A stretch of DNA of 64,000 bases, taken from positions 15,162 to 79,161 of the forward strand of contig JAZRDT010000157.1 of the NCBI GenBank assembly GCA_045660385.1. Reading direction: 5' to 3'. A program made the position numbers and the translations under genes. The stretch is from UBA1189 sp045660385 (GTDB lineage: Bacteria; Bacteroidota; Bacteroidia; Bacteroidales; Bacteroidaceae). The notes under the pieces were generated by a model that was not told the DNA's origin, searched no databases, and saw nothing but the letters and a program-made list of their open reading frames with translations. This document shows, piece by piece, positions 17,791 to 24,833 of this stretch (positions are counted from its first letter, which is position 1; each line of letters starts with the position of its first letter).

Positions 17791-17880
17791 GTATCTATGC
17801 AGCGAGATTGCAGTATCAGTATAGCGAGACTACAATTTCAGTATAGCGAGACCGCAGTATCTGCATAGTGAGACCAGAGT
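17791..17880. repeat. Tandem 22-bp repeat, four copies plus a partial fifth
   Basis: Copies start at 17791, 17813, 17835, 17857 and 17879 (partial). The common core is GTATAGCGAGAC with variable bases around it (GTATCTATGCAGCGAGATTG in copy 1). Units are contiguous without spacers, so this is not CRISPR. It may be a variable-number repeat or a protein-binding array. It lies 90 bp past the DUF6078 stop. Confidence 0.75.
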
Positions 17881-17969
17881 ATCACCACACAGAAATCATC
17901 TGAAACTAGCCTTACCTAATAAAAAAGAAGCTTTAGGTCTGAAAGAACATAGGCTATCTCCACACGCGA

Positions 17970-18410
17970 TTACCAATCGTACTCCTCTACGTAGGCATCA
18001 AAGTCGGGGAGATCGGTGACACCAATCCGCACCATCGCTTGGCGTATGTGCTCCTGCGTAGCGGGGTCAATGAGTCGCTCGCCCGCACGGAGACGGAAGT
18101 AGCGAGTGTGGCCGAAGTCGTGCTCCAAGGTCTGACGCAAGACATTGGCTTGGGCCACGGTGAGTCCCGAAAGCATTCTCACAAAACCACGGGCATAGCG
18201 CACCTTCTCTGCCGAACGGAACATAGGGCAGTCGCCCTCTATCGTGGAGAGATAAACGGGATTGATGACCTGTATAGACAGTTCGTCGGGCGACACCATC
18301 GCCAAGGCGATGTTGCGCAGACACTCTGCAGCACGCGGACAATCGGTTTTGACACACAGACGATAGGTCTTAGGCATCGGGTGTGAGGAGGTTTCGGTTT
18401 TCATTGACAC
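17970..18410 (-). CDS. DUF6078-family protein, function unknown
   Basis: 146 residues, soluble, no signal peptide. A Cys-rich N-terminal part (CVKTDCPRAAECLRN, then EGDCPMFRS) could bind a metal or iron-sulfur cluster. A basic C-terminal half follows (KVRYARGFVRMLSGLTVAQA, HDFGHTRYFRLRAGERLI). I recognise this pattern as a Bacteroidales-specific uncharacterised family (DUF6078); members of this shape recur in Bacteroides accessory regions. It follows the DUF2442-HTH gene by 63 bp on the same strand and may be transcribed with it. No function can be assigned. Confidence 0.7.
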   Translation of the reverse strand: MSMKTETSSHPMPKTYRLCVKTDCPRAAECLRNIALAMVSPDELSIQVINPVYLSTIEGDCPMFRSAEKVRYARGFVRMLSGLTVAQANVLRQTLEHDFGHTRYFRLRAGERLIDPATQEHIRQAMVRIGVTDLPDFDAYVEEYDW

Positions 18411-18473
18411 GTAGGATTATATAGGTACAAATGTAGGGATATATTTTTTGACAAGAGTATTGCTACACGATTA

Positions 18474-18881
18474 TCAGATGGCAATCAATTCTTGGCCAAT
18501 AGCGCGTATAGTCTGTAGTATCTCATTATAGCGTACAGGTGACGGGCGCTTACTACCACTGATGTACTGTGCAAACAAACTTTGCGACATCCCCAAACGA
18601 CGAGCAATGGCCGAAGCGTTCAGTTCGGGATGAGCAATGAAAAGGTCGTAGAGCGGATTAGACTTTCGTTCGCGGAAGAAAGCGTGGAAACTGAGATCCT
18701 CATCCACCTCATCCCAACGGATGCCATACTCGTCATAAGTGAATTGTGCACGCTGCTCGGGAGTAGCAAACCGCAATCTCTGATAGTCGGCAAACTTCTC
18801 CGAGGCTTCTCTACCATCTGCAGTGCGTATCCACACAGCATCATCGGTAATCCAAATCTTTTCGATGTTATACTTCTCCAT
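18474..18881 (-). CDS. DUF2442-HTH protein, probable antitoxin or regulator of the DUF4160 pair
   Basis: 135 residues. The N-terminal half (IEKIWITDDAVWIRTADGRE... to about 75) matches DUF2442. The C-terminal half (about 85-130) is a helix-turn-helix (ASAIARRLGMSQSLFAQYIS). The 10-bp gap behind the DUF4160 gene and the HTH domain fit an autoregulating antitoxin. DUF4160/DUF2442 pairs are recurrent in bacterial genomes and are predicted toxin-antitoxin-like modules; I know of no firm activity. It could instead simply be a DNA-binding regulator. Confidence 0.78.
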   Translation of the reverse strand: MEKYNIEKIWITDDAVWIRTADGREASEKFADYQRLRFATPEQRAQFTYDEYGIRWDEVDEDLSFHAFFRERKSNPLYDLFIAHPELNASAIARRLGMSQSLFAQYISGSKRPSPVRYNEILQTIRAIGQELIAI

Positions 18882-18890
18882 AATAGCAGG

Positions 18891-19130
18891 TTATTTCGTT
18901 TTGTTAAAGAACTTGTTCCAATGCTCAGCTATCACCTCCTGGTTCTCCTCGATGATAGATTCAACAAGCTTCAGTTCCGATTGTTTCATACCATCATTGT
19001 GCACGAGTTGCACCGGATCAATGGTAAACTTTGCGTGTGCATCACCTTTTATTACATGCACATGTATAGGTTCATGGTCATTGGCATAAAACATGAAGCG
19101 AAATCCAAAGAGAATAAATATGGTAGGCAT
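18891..19130 (-). CDS. DUF4160 domain protein, predicted partner of the DUF2442 protein
   Basis: 79 residues covering a complete DUF4160 domain: MPTIFILFGFRFMFYANDHE, then PIHVHVIKGDAHAKF, then a C-terminal helix. The family hallmark is the DHEPIHVHV motif. It is the first gene of the minus-strand operon, with TATATTTG upstream at 19163-19156. Divergent from it, 227 bp away, begins the DUF3791-DUF3990 operon. The biochemical role is unknown; the small size and pairing argue for a toxin-antitoxin-like module. Confidence 0.8.
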   Translation of the reverse strand: MPTIFILFGFRFMFYANDHEPIHVHVIKGDAHAKFTIDPVQLVHNDGMKQSELKLVESIIEENQEVIAEHWNKFFNKTK

Positions 19131-19155
19131 AGACTCAATTGTTTATTATCCGCAG

Positions 19156-19163
19156 CAAATATA
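19156..19163 (-). promoter_or_regulatory. -7 element TATATTTG of the DUF4160 operon
   Basis: TATATTTG on the minus strand lies 26 bp upstream of the DUF4160 start. The rest of the 227-bp divergent spacer is AT-rich, with a plus-strand -7-like TACCTTTA at 19320-19327 for the DUF3791 operon, 30 bp before its ATG. Confidence 0.5.
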
Positions 19164-19357
19164 GGTAATATTTTTATAACCCACAAGCGATTTCTTATTT
19201 TTAGAAATAATTCTATTTCTTACACCGATTAGGAATACTGTCCGAAAATTAGGAATCAAAAAAGAAAGTAGATAAACAAAAAGTTTCTTATCGGTGTATA
19301 CATTATACAAAGATTTTACTACCTTTACATCGTGAATTCCCAAAAGTGTCTCCTCGT

Positions 19358-19582
19358 ATGGACAAGAAGCTTGTAGACAAAGTGAATTATATGATTGCTG
19401 TGATAAGTGACTTCGCAGCATTGCACTCACTTAGCAATGCGCAGTCGTATCGTTACCTGAACCGTTATAAGGGATTGGATTTTATCGACAAACACTATGA
19501 GGTGGAGCATACGCTCCCGTTTGAAGATGTCATAATGGACCTTACCGCCTACTGCAAACGACAAGGAGGAGCACTGGTATGA
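19358..19582 (+). CDS. DUF3791 protein, probable antitoxin of the DUF3990 module
   Basis: 74 residues from ATG 19358 (MDKKLVDKVNYMIAVISDF); a GTG 12 bp upstream is possible but not needed. All-helical, small and acidic, ending DVIMDLTAYCKRQGG. This is the usual form of DUF3791, which sits next to DUF3990 in Bacteroidetes and Firmicutes. It overlaps the DUF3990 start by 4 bp (ATGA). Position first in the operon and small size fit an antitoxin; that role is inference. Confidence 0.75.
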   Translation: MDKKLVDKVNYMIAVISDFAALHSLSNAQSYRYLNRYKGLDFIDKHYEVEHTLPFEDVIMDLTAYCKRQGGALV

Positions 19583-20058
19583 GACTATTTCACGGAACAA
19601 ACTGCTCGTTTGATGAGATAGACCTCACGAAATCTAAAGTCGGCAAGGATTTTGGGTGTGGATTCTATTTATCTTCCGATAACAGACAAGCGTTGGAACT
19701 GGCGGAACGTAAAGTGGATCAGAGTGGAGAGGGCATACCTATAGTACACGAGTACGAATTTGATGAAGCCCTACTACAAAGCGAAGGATTATCGGTGCTT
19801 CATTTCGAAGAGTACAGCAAAGAGTGGGCAGAGTTTGTCCTCGCAAACAGAAAGAACAGGACGAGAAATTCAGTACATCAATATGACATTGTTATCGGGC
19901 CTATTGCAGACGATGCTGTGGGTTTTCAGATACGTCGTTTCACAGCAGGTATCATAGATATGGATAGGTTCATCCAAGAGTTGCGTTACATGAAGGGTAT
20001 AAGTTTTCAGTATTTCTTTGGGACAGAAAAAGCAATCAAACATCTGAAGCGGCTATGA
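19579..20058 (+). CDS. DUF3990 protein, predicted ADP-ribosyltransferase-fold toxin
   Basis: 159 residues. The N-terminus reads LFHGTN, and a second motif is GKDFGCGFYLSSD (about residues 22-34). His in HGT plus Tyr in GFYLS resembles the H-Y-(E/D/Q) active-site pattern of the PARP/diphtheria-type ADP-ribosyltransferase clade, to which I understand DUF3990 is assigned. A third catalytic residue may lie in SVHQYDIVIGPIADD (about 101-115). Predicted role: modification of a cell target with NAD+, held in check by a neighbour. It is locked to both neighbours by 4-bp overlaps. Direct evidence for toxicity is not available here. Confidence 0.75.
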   Translation: MRLFHGTNCSFDEIDLTKSKVGKDFGCGFYLSSDNRQALELAERKVDQSGEGIPIVHEYEFDEALLQSEGLSVLHFEEYSKEWAEFVLANRKNRTRNSVHQYDIVIGPIADDAVGFQIRRFTAGIIDMDRFIQELRYMKGISFQYFFGTEKAIKHLKRL

Positions 20059-20279
20059 AAAAAGAGGAAGTCAATTTTATGATTGAGGAGATAAGCAAAG
20101 AACTTATCCTACTGCTCGTAGAAGAACGTCACCTAGAGATGCGCAAAGCTCTTGATACACTCTACAACTCAGACACTTATGCCCGATTGAGCAACACCAA
20201 GAACGGACTATACACACAGAGTACTGCCTACATCTATGAATGCTTGGAACGGGAATTGCTGACAGGCAAGATGATGTAA
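20055..20279 (+). CDS. Small helical protein, third gene of the DUF3791-DUF3990 operon
   Basis: 74 residues with no family I can name. The predicted helical sequence opens MKKEEVNFMIEEISKELILL and has a Leu/Glu-rich central part, then YTQSTAYIYECLERELL. Its start overlaps the DUF3990 stop by 4 bp, so it is translated from the same transcript. It could be a second antitoxin subunit, a chaperone or a regulator. The 173 bp after it hold the FadL-like gene terminator and no ORF. Confidence 0.6.
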   Translation: MKKEEVNFMIEEISKELILLLVEERHLEMRKALDTLYNSDTYARLSNTKNGLYTQSTAYIYECLERELLTGKMM

Positions 20280-20395
20280 TCACTATCTCGGCATTCGCAC
20301 GTTGAGAGTTGATATTTCGCTCACTTATATGCCTATCACCATCCATAAATTAAGGCGTTTATTACAATAATCTCTTAATCCTACATATAAAGCAA

Positions 20396-20425
20396 AAGGT
20401 GCGCCAGACAAGTCTGACGCACCTT
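20396..20425. terminator. Hairpin terminator between orf3 and the FadL-like gene
   Basis: AAGGTGCGCCAGAC pairs with GTCTGACGCACCTT with one C-A mismatch. On the minus strand it follows the FadL-like stop and is followed by TTTT. Confidence 0.7.
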
Positions 20426-20452
20426 ATATGCAATATCTGATAGTAGAGACGC

Positions 20453-22045
20453 TTAGAATCGGAGACCCACAGTGACGGTACCCTTCCAGAGGTTGCGGCT
20501 GACCAAGGTTGCGGGCAACTCAGGGTCATCGAAGGGATAGAAGTTTGACGACTGCAAGCTATAGAGGAGCGACGCATCGGCATAGAACACATTGCCACGG
20601 AAACCGAGACCGAGGGTTCCGGTATTGGTGGTACTGATGTTGCGATAGGCAGTGTTGGTCTGCACTGAGTTGATGGGAATCATCTTCCATGCATCGTGCT
20701 TGTAACCGCCCGTCTGGAAGTTGTAACCAAAACGCGCATAGAAGGAGCCTGCAAACATCTTTTCTGCACCCAAGCGCAAAGTGTGCTGACCGGTAAAGTT
20801 TGCTGCAGTGTGGTCGTTCATCGTCTGGTTTACATCACCATTCTCGTAATACAACTTGGCCGCACCATAGTTGGCATACTCATACTCGGCACCCAATGCC
20901 AATGAAGTACCGACGGTACCGCCAAGGCTGGCATTGATGCGGGCAGGAGCTATCATGGTGTAGTCGGTGTAGCAATCGCCTCCAAACGCATCGTCACTCT
21001 GTGTGTCCATAGAGAATTTTCTTATCTCAGAATCTATGTATTCGCCATTTTCATCAAAGTTATCGAAGAGGATGGATGAATTGACGACGGCCGAATTGTA
21101 GTCGCGCAAACGATACACGGAAGGGGTGGTAGCCGATACACCTACACGGAACGATGAGCCTTCGATAGGACGGATGATAGCGCCGAACTTGAAATCGTAA
21201 CCTGTACCTGTTGTGGTGTAGTAGTTATCCAACGTGTAGTCGCCACCATTGAAATACTCGGTATAGTGTGAAACCATGTTGCGATCAACACTATAGGTGG
21301 TGAAGGTTACGCCGAAGTACACCATATCGATCAGGTTTACCGATAGGTTAAAGTCGTAGGCATTGATGCCACCGGTAATCTTCTCAGTATAGCTGTTTCT
21401 GTCAGAAGGATAGTAGCTACCTCCATTGAGTGCCGAACCATCGATGAGGCGGCCATCAGCACCAAGCAGGGTGAGCCAGCCTATATTAGGGTCATCATAG
21501 TAGCTTACCTGATAGAAACCATCCGTACTGGCAGGATCAAAGTCGCTGGCATACACATTGCCATTACGGTAGCCCTCATAGGCCTGCCAGGCCATCTGAC
21601 CCGTCTGCGAGAGTCCGTTAAGATAGGAACTCATACCCATCTTATTGCCAAAGCGTTTCACATTGCGGTAGTTAACACCGAAATTGACAAAACGTACGAT
21701 GTCCTCGTTGCTCATCTTATTGGCCATGACAATACCCAAATTATCGAACGAACCATAGGAGGTGAACGAACGGTTGCCACCAGGCAATGTATTGTTAGTG
21801 ACACTATTGGCTGAGGCCGACATGGACATGTCCCAACTGCGATAGAGAGCGGTACCCGCGGGGTTGGTAGCCATGGTGCTGATATCGGCACCGAGCGCAC
21901 TCATAGCGCCACCCATACCGACGTAACGGGCTGTACCATTTAGATCTGAACCGAGCAGTTCGACTGCTTCGTACGATGTCTGCGCCTGCATAACCGACAA
22001 AGCGGGAAGCAGTGCTGCCAAAAGGAATAATCTATTGCGTTTCAT
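20453..22045 (-). CDS. Outer-membrane transport protein, OmpP1/FadL/TodX-like
   Basis: 530 residues with a signal peptide (about 1-21, ending MQAQ). The mature N-terminus (GTARYVGMGGAMSALGADIS, then NPAGTALYR) is the Bacteroidetes FadL-like signature for the plug region. The remainder is alternating beta strands, ending in an aromatic C-terminal strand (GTVTVGLRF), as required for BAM insertion. FadL homologues pass hydrophobic molecules across the outer membrane; here the substrate is unknown. The upstream 254 bp holds the mini-hairpin array at 22064-22161 rather than a recognisable promoter close to the start, so the array may lie in the 5' leader. Confidence 0.8.
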   Translation of the reverse strand: MKRNRLFLLAALLPALSVMQAQTSYEAVELLGSDLNGTARYVGMGGAMSALGADISTMATNPAGTALYRSWDMSMSASANSVTNNTLPGGNRSFTSYGSFDNLGIVMANKMSNEDIVRFVNFGVNYRNVKRFGNKMGMSSYLNGLSQTGQMAWQAYEGYRNGNVYASDFDPASTDGFYQVSYYDDPNIGWLTLLGADGRLIDGSALNGGSYYPSDRNSYTEKITGGINAYDFNLSVNLIDMVYFGVTFTTYSVDRNMVSHYTEYFNGGDYTLDNYYTTTGTGYDFKFGAIIRPIEGSSFRVGVSATTPSVYRLRDYNSAVVNSSILFDNFDENGEYIDSEIRKFSMDTQSDDAFGGDCYTDYTMIAPARINASLGGTVGTSLALGAEYEYANYGAAKLYYENGDVNQTMNDHTAANFTGQHTLRLGAEKMFAGSFYARFGYNFQTGGYKHDAWKMIPINSVQTNTAYRNISTTNTGTLGLGFRGNVFYADASLLYSLQSSNFYPFDDPELPATLVSRNLWKGTVTVGLRF

Positions 22046-22063
22046 AATATCTATTTTTTATAT

Positions 22064-22161
22064 GGTGAAAGAAGCTATGCTTCGGTTAAAATGCCTACGG
22101 CATGGTTAAAGTGGCATTGCCACGGTGAAAGCTACTACGTAGCGGTTATCCTTCCAGAAGG
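22064..22161. repeat. 20-bp tandem array of mini-hairpins with compensatory stem changes
   Basis: Units start at 22064, 22084, 22104, 22124 and 22144. Each has a constant GGTKAAA head followed by a different 5-3-5 inverted repeat: GAAGC-TAT-GCTTC, ATGCC-TAC-GGCAT, GTGGC-ATT-GCCAC, GCTAC-TAC-GTAGC; the last is shortened (CCTTC-CAG-AAGG). Stem sequence changes while pairing is kept in every copy. It lies just upstream of the FadL-like ATG. Confidence 0.85.
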
Positions 22162-22172
22162 TACATTTAGTT

Positions 22173-22293
22173 CTAAACATTAAACATTAAACATTCATCA
22201 TTGACTTCGTCGAACCTCGGCTGCGCTCGCTGAGCGATTAGTAAGCAAGCTTACATCGTGCTCGCTGGCACGAGCTTTCAACATTCAACATTA
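22173..22293. repeat. Hairpin block flanked by ACATTAA repeats
   Basis: AAACATTAAACATTAAACATT on the left (21 bp, three copies of AAACATT) and CAACATTCAACATTAA on the right enclose further small hairpins: TTCG-T-CGAA, GTAAGC-AA-GCTTAC and CGTGC-TCGCTG-GCACG. It fills the space up to the stop of the Ser-rich protein gene. Confidence 0.6.
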
Positions 22294-22299
22294 AAATAA

Positions 22300-23745
22300 T
22301 CATCTTCTGCTTCCGCTGCTACCGCCACTGCGTGAACTGCTGCCGCCACTATAGGAACCTCCACTGCGCGAACTGCCGCCACTATAGGATGAACCTCCGC
22401 TATAGGAACTACCGCTGTATGAAGAGCTGCTACTACTATATGAGCTACTGCTACTGCTGCGCGAACTACTATAGGATGAGCTGCTACTGCTGCTGCGTGA
22501 TGAGGATGACGATGAAGAATAGCTACCCGAACGGCTGCTGCTGGAAGATGAACTGCGAGTACTGCTGGGACGGTTGTAGACCGAGCCGGAAGAGCTACGC
22601 GAGGTACTCTGCGGAGTATAGCCACTACGGGTACCTGAAGACGTACCGCGACTTACCGATGAGGTAGTTCCACTGCGACGAAGCACTTCATCGCTGCCGC
22701 TTCGACTTGACGATGAGCGTACCGCACCCGATGACTGGGTAGAACCTGAGCGGCCCGTAACAACGCGAACCGATGAACTGCGCGTGGTAGAACCACTGCC
22801 TGCGCGTGTAGCAGTTGTGCTCTGACGAGATGTAGAGGCAGCACCACGACCGACGGTATTATCGGCCTGCAGACCACGACGCGTGGAGGCGATATCGGCG
22901 TGACGGTCATTATGTATAGGACGAGGCCCTACTGTCACCCCACCCCATCCGGGTCCAGGAAAATAACCATGGTGGTGGTGGTGATGGTGACCATAATGCC
23001 AACCAGGATAGTAATCATAGAAATAGGGATTGTACCAGGGATCATACCATACATGACCGAAGTGGTAACCGGCATAAGTCCAATAGCCGCCCCAGTGGTA
23101 TCCCCAAGAATAGTTCCAGTGGCCACCCCATCCGTAAGGGTAACCCATTATGTAGTCTGAATAGTACCAGTTGCTCGAGGTGGGAAACACATAGGCATAC
23201 ATGCCGTCGTCGTAGATATTCCACTGCCAACTGGGCCAGAGCGCACCGCCATAGACCACGTCCCAATAGAGCGGACTGCTCACAGGGATGGCATAGCGCG
23301 GATTACGGAAACGGACGATGCGCATGGCATACTCATAATCACTGTTACTACCATCGAAGCCATTGATCCATCCCTCACCATCCTCAAGATGAGTAAGACG
23401 CAGGGTATCAGTATTCATCAAAAGGGTATCGCCCTCTTCAGTGATGAGCACGAAGCCTTCATCATCCATGGCAAGTTCTGACACTGCATCGCCCTCCTCT
23501 GTCAAGTAAGAACCACGGCGATTATAGGCATCCTCATCAATATCAAGGCCCTTGATATTGATCGTGGTAATTGACAGCGCCTTGTCTTCGGAAACCATAG
23601 CCGCTTCCTGAGGCTCTTCCTTCGGTTCATCGACAACCTCGGCCTGCACCTTTTTCTTCTTAGGAACGAAGTAGAGGTCATCGTGCTGAGCCCATGCCGA
23701 ACTGACGATGCCTGCCATCAATGCAATTAATAATCCTCTTTTCAT
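22300..23745 (-). CDS. Secreted Ser/Arg/Gly-rich low-complexity protein
   Basis: 481 residues; signal peptide about 1-19 (SSAWAQ). Three regions: an acidic/Lys segment (about 25-110) with repeated EEGD motifs; a Tyr/Trp/His/Pro-rich middle (about 140-275, including a run of seven His); and a C-terminal 200 residues almost entirely Ser, Arg, Gly, Tyr and Thr. No enzyme domain is visible. Similar proteins occur in Bacteroides and Prevotella without known function. The last part could be a flexible, possibly glycosylated, surface or periplasmic tether. Promoter TATCTTTG at 23856-23849 leaves a leader of about 97 nt. Confidence 0.75.
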   Translation of the reverse strand: MKRGLLIALMAGIVSSAWAQHDDLYFVPKKKKVQAEVVDEPKEEPQEAAMVSEDKALSITTINIKGLDIDEDAYNRRGSYLTEEGDAVSELAMDDEGFVLITEEGDTLLMNTDTLRLTHLEDGEGWINGFDGSNSDYEYAMRIVRFRNPRYAIPVSSPLYWDVVYGGALWPSWQWNIYDDGMYAYVFPTSSNWYYSDYIMGYPYGWGGHWNYSWGYHWGGYWTYAGYHFGHVWYDPWYNPYFYDYYPGWHYGHHHHHHHGYFPGPGWGGVTVGPRPIHNDRHADIASTRRGLQADNTVGRGAASTSRQSTTATRAGSGSTTRSSSVRVVTGRSGSTQSSGAVRSSSSRSGSDEVLRRSGTTSSVSRGTSSGTRSGYTPQSTSRSSSGSVYNRPSSTRSSSSSSSRSGSYSSSSSSSRSSSSSSSYSSSRSSSSSSYSSSSSSYSGSSYSGGSSYSGGSSRSGGSYSGGSSSRSGGSSGSRR

Positions 23746-23848
23746 ACCTTTATTTATTATATGTTATTTTTACAACAAATTGAGTGCAAATAAGTGAATA
23801 AAACCTGTTCATTTTCAACGAGTGCAGTCAATCCAATTATTTACGTTG

Positions 23849-23856
23849 CAAAGATA
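23849..23856 (-). promoter_or_regulatory. -7 element TATCTTTG of the Ser-rich protein gene
   Basis: TATCTTTG on the minus strand lies 104 bp upstream of the ATG at 23745, in the divergent spacer shared with prmA. Confidence 0.55.
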
Positions 23857-23876
23857 GGGTATATTTTTTTATCTCG

Positions 23877-23915
23877 TAGGGGGAAATTCCCTATGATTTT
23901 AGGGGAAAATCCCTA
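23877..23915. promoter_or_regulatory. Two palindromic operator-like boxes upstream of prmA
   Basis: TAGGGGGAAATTCCCTA (23877-23893) and TAGGGGAAAATCCCTA (23900-23915) are near-identical palindromes 23 bp apart. The second overlaps the expected -33 position of the prmA promoter (-7 TAATTTTG at 23924-23931), and the first lies upstream of the divergent promoter at 23849. This is a typical arrangement for a regulator binding site. Confidence 0.5.
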
Positions 23916-23923
23916 AAAATGCG

Positions 23924-23931
23924 TAATTTTG
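23924..23931 (+). promoter_or_regulatory. -7 element TAATTTTG of prmA
   Basis: TAATTTTG lies 52 bp upstream of the prmA ATG at 23983. Confidence 0.55.
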
Positions 23932-23982
23932 TAGTGGAAACATAAAAATATCCGCAATTTCAACACTAAAAAAAGGAAAACT

Positions 23983-24825
23983 ATGCAATATCTTGAAGTC
24001 ACCTTTACCGTGAACCCCGTAAGCGAAACAGCCAACGATATCATCGCAGCTTTAGCTGCCGAACTGGGATTTGAAAGTTTTGTAGAGTCAGAGCAAGGTA
24101 CCATCGGCTATGTGCCCATCAACCAATACGATGAGCAGGCGCTGAACGAAGCGCTCGCCGATTTCCCCATGCCCGACACAAAGGTGACCTTCACCACCTG
24201 CGAGATGGAGGACAAGAACTGGAACGAGGAATGGGAAAAACACTTCTTTGAGCCCATCGTGGTGGATAGCCGTTGCGTCATACACAGCACCTTCCACAAG
24301 GACTATCCGAAGGCCGACTTCGACATCATCATCAATCCGCAGATGGCGTTTGGAACAGGACACCATCAGACCACACGACTCATCATCAGCTACTTGCTGG
24401 ATATTGAATTGAACGGAAAAACCGTACTTGACATGGGTTGCGGAACCTCGATTCTCGCCATTCTGGCATCGATGCGTGGTGCCAAAGCACTCACCGCTAT
24501 CGATATCGATGAGTGGTGCGTAAATAACTCGATTGACAACCTTGCCTTGAACAACATCAGCAACATCAAGGTGTTCCAAGGTGATGCATCATCGTTGGCT
24601 TCCGAGGGCCCCTTCGATGTGATTATTGCCAATATCAACCGTAACATCCTGCTGGCCGACATGCAATACTACGTAGCTCGCATGAATCAGGGGGGCGAAA
24701 TCTATTTCAGCGGATTCTACGAAAGCGATCTGCCTATGATTCAGGCAGAGGCCGAGCGCCTCGGTTTGCGCTACATAAGCCATCGTGTAGAAAAGGATTG
24801 GACAGCCGCCCAATTTGTACTATAA
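23983..24825 (+). CDS. prmA: Ribosomal protein L11 methyltransferase
   Basis: 280 residues, cytoplasmic. It methylates lysines and the N-terminus of ribosomal protein L11 using S-adenosylmethionine. The N-terminal substrate-recognition domain (about 1-90) is followed by a Rossmann methyltransferase domain: motif I VLDMGCGTSILAI (about 146), acidic residue of motif II in TAIDIDEW, and the PrmA-specific IIANINRNIL (about 214) matching NPPY-type motif IV. The upstream motif NPQMAFGTGHHQTTR (about 107) is a clear PrmA hallmark. Its stop is 8 bp from the convergent peptidase stop. Confidence 0.93.
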   Translation: MQYLEVTFTVNPVSETANDIIAALAAELGFESFVESEQGTIGYVPINQYDEQALNEALADFPMPDTKVTFTTCEMEDKNWNEEWEKHFFEPIVVDSRCVIHSTFHKDYPKADFDIIINPQMAFGTGHHQTTRLIISYLLDIELNGKTVLDMGCGTSILAILASMRGAKALTAIDIDEWCVNNSIDNLALNNISNIKVFQGDASSLASEGPFDVIIANINRNILLADMQYYVARMNQGGEIYFSGFYESDLPMIQAEAERLGLRYISHRVEKDWTAAQFVL

Positions 24826-24833
24826 AAAAAAGA

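Noticed and set aside
17791..17880. Possible CRISPR array
   Set aside because: The 22-bp units are directly contiguous with no spacers, and no cas genes are nearby.
22064..22161. Possible CRISPR array
   Set aside because: Units are 20 bp with only a 7-bp constant part and hairpins instead of unique spacers; no cas genes.
22278..22625. 115-codon minus-strand ORF overlapping the Ser-rich protein
   Set aside because: It is an alternative frame of Ser-codon repeats giving Ala/Val/His runs.
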